Below, piece by piece: positions 1-6,233 of a stretch of 6,603 nt of DNA. The stretch covers positions 1-6,603 of the forward strand of contig DATEGA010000013.1 of assembly GCA_035280345.1 (NCBI GenBank), written 5' to 3'. Source of the DNA: DASSJF01 sp035280345 (lineage in GTDB: Bacteria > Sysuimicrobiota > Sysuimicrobiia > Sysuimicrobiales > Segetimicrobiaceae). A program made the position numbers and the translations under genes. Below the pieces are notes generated by a model. That model searched no databases. It was not told the origin of the DNA and was given only the letters and a program-made list of their open reading frames with translations. The first letter of the stretch is position 1; every line of letters starts with the position of its first letter.

Positions 1-96
1 TTCGCGGAGCCGCTATTCGATCCAAATATCTCTCTCGAAACGAAACTCGCCCGACTCAGTGCGCAGTTTATCCGACAACGTACCATGCGCATATAA
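1..96 (+). CDS. Possible 3' end of an unidentified plus-strand gene (partial)
   Basis: Frame 1 is open from the window edge to TAA at 94-96 and would give a 31-residue tail beginning FAEPLFDPNISLETK and ending RQRTMRI. It reads like a plausible amphipathic C-terminal helix (LETKLARLSAQFIRQR), and a perfect hairpin starts 8 bases after the stop, as expected at a gene end. The other two forward frames are also open across this short stretch, so an open frame by itself proves little. No family can be recognised. Base composition is about 51% G+C over the first 120 bases, unlike the roughly 70% of the neighbouring gene, so this could be the edge of acquired DNA. Low confidence. Confidence 0.3.
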   Translation, partial: FAEPLFDPNISLETKLARLSAQFIRQRTMRI

Positions 97-104
97 GCCA
101 ACAT

Positions 105-122
105 ACTACCCGCTTGGGTAGT
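105..122 (+). terminator. Perfect 7-bp hairpin after a possible gene end (weak terminator candidate)
   Basis: ACTACCC (105-111) and GGGTAGT (116-122) are exact reverse complements around a GCTT loop. The hairpin begins 8 bases after the TAA at 94-96. The downstream bases CTTAAT are not a real T tract, so intrinsic termination would be weak. It could equally be a protein-binding dyad. The symmetry is seen directly; the terminator role is inferred. Confidence 0.3.
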
Positions 123-168
123 CTTAATCGGCGGGCAGCCATTGCCGCATTTCGTTGCGCGCCGCACG

Positions 169-196
169 TTGATAGACGAGCAGTACGGCGTCGAAT
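169..196 (+). promoter_or_regulatory. Weak sigma-70-like promoter candidate
   Basis: TTGATA (169-174) matches the -35 consensus at 5 of 6 positions. TCGAAT (191-196) matches the -10 consensus at 4 of 6, with a 16-base spacer. It points toward the gene starting at 335 and would leave a leader of roughly 130 bases containing the hairpin at 230-250. Such matches arise by chance, so this is only a candidate. Confidence 0.2.
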
Positions 197-229
197 GCAT
201 CAACGGCGCGGGTGTCAGCACTGTGGCCT

Positions 230-250
230 CGCTCGTGCCACCCACGAGCG
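230..250. repeat. Perfect 8-bp GC-rich hairpin in the leader region
   Basis: CGCTCGTG (230-237) is the exact reverse complement of CACGAGCG (243-250), separated by the 5-base loop CCACC. The hairpin lies 84 bases before the GTG start at 335. There is no T tract on either side, so it is not an ordinary intrinsic terminator. It may be an operator dyad or an RNA stem in the leader, but GC-rich DNA also produces such stems by chance. Confidence 0.4.
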
Positions 251-324
251 CGATGTGCGTGAAGGAGCCTTATCCGGGCTGACAGAAGCCGCCTGACGCG
301 CCATGAATCGCGCCGAGGATACCC

Positions 325-329
325 GAGGT
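325..329 (+). promoter_or_regulatory. Ribosome-binding site deciding the GTG start at 335
   Basis: GAGGT ends five bases before GTG 335-337, a good Shine-Dalgarno position. The reading frame is open upstream only to a TGA at 260-262 and holds no ATG, GTG or TTG before 335, so this GTG is the only reasonable start. Confidence 0.7.
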
Positions 330-334
330 CCCGC

Positions 335-1960
335 GTGACCGGCGCCCGCGCTCTCCTTGAAATGCTAGGGGCGGCGGGGGTCGACCGGCTCTTTGGGAAT
401 CCCGGCACGACCGAACTCCCGCTGCTCGATGAACTGGTCGCCTTCGAGCAAATCGCCTACCACTTGGTGTTACAAGAATCCGTCGCCGTAGGGATGGCCG
501 ACGGCTACGCCCAGGCGTCGGGACGGCCCGCCGTGCTGAGCCTGCACGCAACCGGCGGCGTCGCGAACGCTCTCGGTCTCGTCTACAATGCCTCGCGCGC
601 CGGGACGCCGCTCGTGCTGCTGTGCGGACAGCAGGATACCCGCTTGGCCCTGCAAGAGCCGTTTCTCCACTCGGAGATGGTGCGGTGGGTGCGGCCGCTG
701 GTGAAGTGGGCGCACGAAGTCGTGCATCCCGCGGACCTCGGCCGGGCGCTGCGACGTGCGTTGAGCGATGCGTTCGCCCCGCCGACCGGTCCGGTTTTCC
801 TGGCCCTTCCGCTCGACGTCCTGCGCGCGGAGGCGGCCGCGGAGGATATTGCGCCGCGCGTCGCGCCGCAAGTGGCGCCGGATCTCGCGGACGTAGAAAG
901 GGCGGCCGGGCTGCTGCGAAGCGCGCGGGCACCGCTCGTCGTCGCGGGCGACCGGGTCGCGCACGCCGGTGCGGAGACCGACCTGCGCGCCCTGGCCGAC
1001 GCGACGGGCTGGCCCGTGGCGCTCGAGCCGTACCCGACGCGGTTCATCTTTCCGACCCGGCACCCGCAGGCGCGCGGCGCGCTGCCGCGCTTTGCGGCCG
1101 GGGTGCGCGCCGCCCTCGCGCCTCATGACGCGGTGCTGGTTTGCGGCATGACGCCCTTCGAGCATTTCTTGTACGACGGCGTGCTCCCGATTCCGCCGGA
1201 CACGCGCGTCGTCCATTTCGACCTGGCGGCGTCGTTCATCGGCCGCAATCATCCGGTCGCAGCGGGGGTGGCGGGTGATCTTCGCGCCTCGCTCGCCGCG
1301 CTGCGGGAGTCCTTGGGGCCGGGGCGCTGCGTGGATGCGCGGGACCGCGGAGCGGCCGGCACGCACCGGGCCCCCGAGGATCCCCCGGCCGGAGCGTACG
1401 AGGCGGTGGCGGACGCGGTTGCGGCCGTGCTGGTGCCGGACGACGTGCTGGTCGAGGAGGCGATCTCCGCCCGCGCGGCCGTGCTGGCCCGGGTGCCGCG
1501 AACTGTTCCCGGCACATTTTTCGGACAGAAGGGCGGGACGATTGGCTGGGGCCTGCCGGCCGCGCTGGGGGTCAAGCTGGCGCATCCCGGCCGGCGCGTC
1601 GTCGCGATCGTCGGCGACGGCAGTGCGCTCATGGCGGCGCAAGGACTCTGGACGGCGGCGCGGTACGCGATCGCGGTCGTGTGGCTGGTGCTCAACAATC
1701 GCGGCTATACTATCTTGAAACAGGGCCTGGCCGGACTCGACGGCCCGGCGGCGCGGACCGGGGTCTATCCCGGGACCGACGTGGCCGGCGTGGATCTTGT
1801 CGGCTTGTCCCGGTCGCTCGGCGTCGCAGCCGAGCGGGTGGCGGTCTCCGGCGGGGAGCGGGCCCGGAGCCTCGAGGAGGCGCTCGGGCGCGCCTTCGAG
1901 GCTCCGGGCCCCGTGCTGCTGGACGTCGCGGTTGACGTCCCGGTGCGGCCGCTGTCCTAG
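335..1960 (+). CDS. Thiamine-diphosphate-dependent decarboxylase, benzoylformate decarboxylase-like
   Basis: A 541-residue enzyme with the three-domain plan of ThDP-dependent 2-oxoacid enzymes: pyrimidine-binding domain (about 1-165), central domain (about 185-325), a Pro/Ala-rich linker (about 328-352) and the pyrophosphate-binding domain (about 355-535). Visible landmarks are FGNPGTTELP (20-29), the cofactor-activating Glu48 in LQESVAVG, His71 in SLHATGG, GQQ (98-100), RPLVKW, FPTRHP (239-244), and the ThDP/Mg motif GDGS (427-430) ending in NN (454-455). From memory of Pseudomonas putida benzoylformate decarboxylase, Glu48 and His71 match its Glu47 and His70, and Ser26 is replaced by Thr25. 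The second active-site histidine (His281 there) appears displaced: His277 lies one position earlier, with Phe278 at the aligned site. The likely reaction is non-oxidative decarboxylation of a 2-oxoacid to an aldehyde. The substrate is not predictable, and no mandelate-pathway gene is nearby. Such genes are often labelled acetolactate synthase large subunit, but the landmarks favour the benzoylformate type. Confidence 0.88.
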   Translation: MTGARALLEMLGAAGVDRLFGNPGTTELPLLDELVAFEQIAYHLVLQESVAVGMADGYAQASGRPAVLSLHATGGVANALGLVYNASRAGTPLVLLCGQQDTRLALQEPFLHSEMVRWVRPLVKWAHEVVHPADLGRALRRALSDAFAPPTGPVFLALPLDVLRAEAAAEDIAPRVAPQVAPDLADVERAAGLLRSARAPLVVAGDRVAHAGAETDLRALADATGWPVALEPYPTRFIFPTRHPQARGALPRFAAGVRAALAPHDAVLVCGMTPFEHFLYDGVLPIPPDTRVVHFDLAASFIGRNHPVAAGVAGDLRASLAALRESLGPGRCVDARDRGAAGTHRAPEDPPAGAYEAVADAVAAVLVPDDVLVEEAISARAAVLARVPRTVPGTFFGQKGGTIGWGLPAALGVKLAHPGRRVVAIVGDGSALMAAQGLWTAARYAIAVVWLVLNNRGYTILKQGLAGLDGPAARTGVYPGTDVAGVDLVGLSRSLGVAAERVAVSGGERARSLEEALGRAFEAPGPVLLDVAVDVPVRPLS

Positions 1961-2913
1961 CGCGTCCGGGGGACGTCCCCGTCCTCGCCGACGGTCCGGA
2001 AGAACGCAAAGGTATTCTCCCGCATGCCGGCGTCCGCCCGGTACATCGCGTGGTCGGCCCGCCGCAGCAGATCGTCCGGCGCCTCCCCGTCATTTGGGTA
2101 CAGCGAGATCCCGATCGTGATCGTGACGCTGAGCTGCTGTCCGGCGACGCGCATCGGGGTGAGAAACGCCGCGACCAGCCGCTCGGCTGCGCGCGCCGCG
2201 TCCTCCGCCGTCCGCACGTCGCTCAGCACCGCGCTGAACTCGTCGCCGCCCCACCGAGCCACCGTATCGCTCTGACGGATCCCTGCCCGCAGGCGTGCCG
2301 CGATCTCGACGAGGACCTCGTCGCCTGCGGGGTGGCCGAACGTATCGTTGATCTGCTTGAATCCGTTCACGTCGACCAGCAACACGGCCACCCGGTTGCC
2401 GTAGCGCCGTGCCCGGGCCAGCGCGTGACGAAGCCGGTCGGCGAACAGGGTCCGGTTCGGAAGGCCGGTCAGCGAGTCGTGATGGGCTTTGTGGTGCAGC
2501 TCGGCGTTGACCTGCCGCAGCGCCTCTTCGTGTTGCCTGCGTTCCGTAACGTCGCGCCCGATCGTTGCGGCTGCCGTGATCGCGCCGAACGCATCCACGA
2601 TTGGCGAGATCGTGAGGGACACGTCGATCGGGCGGCCGTCTTTGGGCTCCCAGCGCGTCTCGTACTGGACGATCCGCTCGCCGCGCGCCACCCGCGCCAG
2701 CAGTTCGGACGCGGCGGAAGCGCCTGCCGAAATCAGCGCCGCGAGCGGCCGGCCGATCGCCTCCGCCGCGGTGTAGCCGTACATCCGCTCGGCGGCCCGG
2801 TTCCAACTGAGAATGACGCCGTCGAGGCTTTGCGTGAAGATGGCATCGTCCGATGATTCGACGATCGCCGCGAGATGGGCCAGCGAAGGGGTCTGCGGTT
2901 GGTGTTCGGCCAC
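1957..2913 (-). CDS. PAS-GGDEF diguanylate cyclase (cytoplasmic)
   Basis: A 318-residue signalling protein predicted to make cyclic di-GMP from two GTP. A PAS sensor domain (about 11-122, with SDDAIFTQSLDGVILSWN and MYGYTAAEAIGRPL) ends in the usual GRDVTERR linker, followed by a short helix (about 123-145) and a GGDEF domain (about 146-308). The active-site loop is intact as GGDEF (222-226). Metal ligand Asp181 sits in DVNGFKQIND, guanine-contact residues Asn189 and Asp198 (FGHPAGD) are present, and RQSD (213-216) sits five residues before GGDEF, the correct place for the product-inhibition I-site. There is no signal peptide or membrane segment and no EAL domain, so it should be a soluble, feedback-inhibited synthase. 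The PAS ligand is unknown. The start is GTG at 2911-2913. The frame is closed upstream by a stop at 2977-2979 and contains no other start, while the Shine-Dalgarno is weak (GGGG about 11 bases upstream). Its stop overlaps that of the convergent decarboxylase-like gene. Confidence 0.92.
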   Translation of the reverse strand: MAEHQPQTPSLAHLAAIVESSDDAIFTQSLDGVILSWNRAAERMYGYTAAEAIGRPLAALISAGASAASELLARVARGERIVQYETRWEPKDGRPIDVSLTISPIVDAFGAITAAATIGRDVTERRQHEEALRQVNAELHHKAHHDSLTGLPNRTLFADRLRHALARARRYGNRVAVLLVDVNGFKQINDTFGHPAGDEVLVEIAARLRAGIRQSDTVARWGGDEFSAVLSDVRTAEDAARAAERLVAAFLTPMRVAGQQLSVTITIGISLYPNDGEAPDDLLRRADHAMYRADAGMRENTFAFFRTVGEDGDVPRTR

Positions 2914-3213
2914 GTCGGTCGCGACCCCGATCCCCGCGGCGGCTGCCGCACCCCTAGGCGCCGGTCGCGGACAAGTCTACCTATAACTATGCCCAGGGAA
3001 GCGTGAGGCCGGGACCATGCAGGGGGGCGGCGGCTGACTTGGGACGCCCGCGTCAGGTGACCCAAGAACGGCGGGGCGGCGGCGCCAACTCCGCCGAGAG
3101 GGAGAGGATCGCAGGCGCCGCCGCGGGACGCGTGCTTGTCCCAAAGCGTCGCGGCTCGCCGGGCCGGCGCCCGGGCGTCGGCGACTGCCGGTGCGTTTTA
3201 CCTGGCGGCTACG
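2914..3213. other. Intergenic region between the cyclase and SPFH genes
   Basis: These 300 bases separate two minus-strand genes, and I find no credible gene in them. An AT-rich patch at 2978-2990 (CTATAACTAT on the plus strand) is the only place resembling a -10 box for the cyclase, with no good -35. Two inverted repeats are present: CTTGGG/CCCAAG (3038-3043 and 3061-3066), and an 11-bp perfect pair (3076-3086 and 3114-3124). Neither is followed by a T tract on the minus strand. The size of the gap suggests that the cyclase has its own promoter. Confidence 0.45.
3076..3124. repeat. 11-bp perfect inverted repeat between minus-strand genes
   Basis: GCGGCGGCGCC (3076-3086) is the reverse complement of GGCGCCGCCGC (3114-3124), with a 27-base spacer. 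It lies about 90 bases past the end of the SPFH gene. It could form a stem in that transcript, but it lacks a U tract, has a long loop and consists wholly of G and C, so chance is a serious alternative. Confidence 0.3.
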
Positions 3214-4074
3214 TCATCGCGTTCCGCCGTCGCCCTTGGCAGGCGGCCCGACGAACGGCTGGAGGAAACGCGCGAACTCCATCGGGAACACGAACTTCGT
3301 CGACGCGCTCGAGCCGAGCGCCTTGAGCGCGTCGAGGTACTGCAGGCTCATCGTGTTCGTGTCCACGTTCTTGGCGACGCTGAAGATCTTGTCGAGCGCG
3401 AGGGAGAAGCCCTCGGCGCGGAGGATCGCGGCCTGCCGGTCGCCTTCGGCCTTCAGGATCGCGGCCTGCTTCTCGCCTTCCGCGATCGTGATCGCCGCCT
3501 GTTTCTTGCCGTCCGCCTCGGTCACCAGCGCGCGCCGGCTGCGTTCCGCCGACATCTGGCGGGTCATCGCTTCCTGCACATCCTTCGGCGGGGTGATTTC
3601 CCGGATTTCGACCGTCGTCACCTTGACGCCCCACCGTTCGGTCACCTCGTCGAGTTTCGTGCGCAGCACCTGGTTGATCTGGTCGCGCTTGGCCAGCACG
3701 TCGTCGAGGATGATGTCCCCGATCACGGCGCGCAGGCCGGTTGTCGCGATGCCCTGCGCCGCGCCGGCGAAGTTGCCGACCTGGATGACGCTGAGCGACG
3801 GGTCGACGACCTTCCAGTAGATCAGGAAGTCGATCGAGATCGGCGCGTTGTCCTTCGTGATGCAGGTCTGGGCCGGGATCTCGAGGTACACCTCGCGGAG
3901 GTCGACCCACACCGCCTTGTCGACGATCGGGATCAGAAAGACGACGCCGGGCCCGCGGGGGGCGAAGCTGCGCCCGAGCCGGAAGACGACGAGGCGCTGA
4001 TACTCGCGGACGACCTTGATTCCGTTCCATAACACGATTGCGACGATGATCAGTATGCCGAGTGCGATGCCCAT
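3214..4074 (-). CDS. SPFH/Band 7 (stomatin/slipin-like) membrane protein
   Basis: A 286-residue member of the stomatin/prohibitin/flotillin/HflK-C superfamily. These proteins oligomerise at the membrane and organise membrane patches or regulate membrane proteases. One N-terminal membrane segment (about 3-17, GIALGILIIVAIVLW) is followed by the Band 7 domain (about 20-180; REYQRLVVFRLGR, GPGVVFLIPIVD, a central TTGLRAVIGDIILDDVL, and GVKVTTVEIREITPP). Next comes an Ala/Glu-rich coiled coil containing four 11-residue repeats (187-230) and a conserved-looking tail (MSLQYLDALKALG). The length is typical of bacterial slipins. The ATG at 4072-4074 has a strong G-rich ribosome-binding site seven bases upstream. 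No NfeD gene, the usual slipin partner, adjoins it; the neighbours are an exported protein upstream and a diguanylate cyclase downstream. It could also be described as an HflC/QmcA-like protein, but the single short N-terminal anchor and overall pattern favour the slipin group. Confidence 0.92.
   Translation of the reverse strand: MGIALGILIIVAIVLWNGIKVVREYQRLVVFRLGRSFAPRGPGVVFLIPIVDKAVWVDLREVYLEIPAQTCITKDNAPISIDFLIYWKVVDPSLSVIQVGNFAGAAQGIATTGLRAVIGDIILDDVLAKRDQINQVLRTKLDEVTERWGVKVTTVEIREITPPKDVQEAMTRQMSAERSRRALVTEADGKKQAAITIAEGEKQAAILKAEGDRQAAILRAEGFSLALDKIFSVAKNVDTNTMSLQYLDALKALGSSASTKFVFPMEFARFLQPFVGPPAKGDGGTR
3385..3516 (-). repeat. Four tandem 33-bp units encoding 11-residue coiled-coil repeats
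   Basis: Inside the SPFH gene four units follow each other: ADGKKQAAITI, AEGEKQAAILK, AEGDRQAAILR and AEGFSLALDKI. The two middle units also resemble each other in DNA (25 of 33 bases identical, including a 15-base identical run at 3422-3436 and 3455-3469). The last unit has diverged. An 11-residue period suits a right-handed or nearly straight coiled coil, as known in stomatin-type C-terminal segments. Confidence 0.85.
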
Positions 4075-4081
4075 GCGAGCG

Positions 4082-4089
4082 CTCCCCCC
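4082..4089 (-). promoter_or_regulatory. G-rich ribosome-binding site of the SPFH gene
   Basis: On the minus strand GGGGGGAG ends seven bases before the ATG at 4072-4074. It contains GGAG-type complementarity to 16S rRNA and supports this start. A comparable G run precedes the exported-protein gene (4773-4778). Confidence 0.55.
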
Positions 4090-4209
4090 AGGTCCTTCTC
4101 GCCGCGACGGTTCGCGCCGCGCGCGCGCCGCTCCTCCGGCGTCGCCGCGGCACGCGGCTGTGCGGTTCGGTGGATTACCTCGAGGGAGAGCGAGAACCTT
4201 GGGTAAGTG

Positions 4210-4767
4210 CTACTGCGGCCCGATGCGGAACGAGTCGACGATCTGCGTCATAAGCGGCATCTCCTCGCGGATGCGGTCGGGATCGTTGACGGTGGTCGCC
4301 GTGACGACGAAGCCGGTCGGTCCATCTGTCAGGAAGACCTGCAGCTGGTACAGAGTCACGCCGGTGTTCGTTTCCCACGTGAAGTACCGATAATACGCCG
4401 GCCGACCTCGGACGCTCGCGCTCGCCTGCTGCACGACGGTGTAGTTGTGAAAGGTCGTTTTCGCGAGGGGCTCCGCGGCCGCCGCGTACGACTCGGGCGG
4501 CATCGGGTTTGGCAGCGACTCGACGACGACGTTGACCGTGGGACGGTGCCCCGCCCTCACCGGGCCGGCGCCGATCAGGGCCAGCATGCCGTCGACCTTC
4601 GTGACGACCTCCCAGTCCGCCGGGAAGCTGATCGCGAACCGTCCGTGCGGATCGTTCACAGACTGCGGCAGCGTGACCTGGGCGTGCACAGTGTTGGCGG
4701 TCAGAGCGGCGAGCGCAGCGCACAGCAGCGCGGCAAACCAGTACGTGAGTCTGCTCTTCAAGACCAT
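4210..4767 (-). CDS. Small exported protein, PsbP/DcrB-like fold suspected
   Basis: A 185-residue protein with a clear Sec signal peptide: basic start (MVLKSR), a hydrophobic core (about 7-24) and an AxA-type site, with cleavage predicted after Ala29 (TVHA|Q). There is no lipobox Cys at the cleavage site, so it should be secreted or periplasmic rather than a lipoprotein. The mature part begins with a short lead into GRFAISFPADWEV and ends with PLMTQIVDSFRIG. This opening and closing pattern resembles PsbP/DcrB-type domains found in many small envelope proteins, but I cannot assign a function. The frame stays open far upstream to 5220, into accC. I chose the ATG at 4765-4767 because the signal peptide starts there, it lies outside accC, and a G run (GGGGGG at 4773-4778 on the minus strand) stands five bases before it. 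It lies between accC and the SPFH gene, all in the same direction. Confidence 0.8.
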   Translation of the reverse strand: MVLKSRLTYWFAALLCAALAALTANTVHAQVTLPQSVNDPHGRFAISFPADWEVVTKVDGMLALIGAGPVRAGHRPTVNVVVESLPNPMPPESYAAAAEPLAKTTFHNYTVVQQASASVRGRPAYYRYFTWETNTGVTLYQLQVFLTDGPTGFVVTATTVNDPDRIREEMPLMTQIVDSFRIGPQ

Positions 4768-4800
4768 GCCGGCCCCCCGAAGCCGTGGCGGATATCGCCT

Positions 4801-4829
4801 GTTATGCCCCTGCGCCGCCCGCTTTAGAA
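4801..4829 (-). promoter_or_regulatory. Weak promoter candidate before the exported-protein gene
   Basis: On the minus strand TTCTAA (4824-4829) and CATAAC (4801-4806) are separated by exactly 17 bases. They match the sigma-70 consensus at only 3 of 6 and 4 of 6 positions. The site lies in the 101-base gap after accC and would give a leader of roughly 30 bases. It is a tentative sign that the exported-protein gene may not depend solely on the acc promoter. Confidence 0.18.
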
Positions 4830-4868
4830 CGCCGCTCGGCCTCACGTCACCACTCCCGCCTGGAGGGC

Positions 4869-6224
<1,356 letters not shown>

Positions 6225-6233
6225 CGGGGCGGA

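Larger units (their letters stand above)
97..334. other. Non-coding leader region upstream of the thiamine-dependent enzyme
   Basis: No convincing gene lies here. A forward frame stays open to 296, but its translation is rich in Arg, His and Cys and looks like no protein. The stretch holds the hairpin at 105-122, a perfect 8-bp hairpin at 230-250, and a weak promoter-like pair TTGATA (169-174) and TCGAAT (191-196) with a 16-base spacer. That pair lies about 140 bases before the next start codon. A ribosome-binding site sits at 325-329. I see no tRNA-like fold or riboswitch core that I can name. Confidence 0.5.

Noticed and set aside
85..92. 8-bp palindrome ATGCGCAT
   Set aside because: It is short, lies inside the possible gene tail and is not repeated; chance is sufficient.
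114..296. A 60-codon plus-strand frame starting at TTG
   Set aside because: It has no ribosome-binding site, an Arg/His/Cys-rich composition and no family resemblance; its start lies inside the loop of the 105-122 hairpin.
470..1642. A 390-codon minus-strand open frame opposite the decarboxylase-like gene
   Set aside because: The product is Arg/His/Gly-rich without motifs, while the plus strand here encodes a clear ThDP enzyme.
335..1960. Identification as a true acetolactate synthase large subunit
   Set aside because: FGNPGTTELP, RPLVKW and FPTRHP follow benzoylformate decarboxylase, and no small regulatory subunit gene is nearby.
3168..3177. 10-bp palindrome CGCCCGGGCG
   Set aside because: It is pure G/C in a GC-rich gap, with no second copy and no tract that would make it a terminator.
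3136..4032. A 298-codon open frame on the plus strand opposite the SPFH gene
   Set aside because: Its translation is dominated by Arg, Asp, Leu and His with no recognisable motif, as expected from the antisense of a GC-rich gene. The minus-strand frame has full Band 7 features.
4118..4158. Alternating CG run and a 6-bp hairpin (4144-4149 with 4153-4158) before the SPFH gene
   Set aside because: Only 11 bases alternate strictly and the stem has a 3-base loop and no T tract; both are expected in DNA of this composition.
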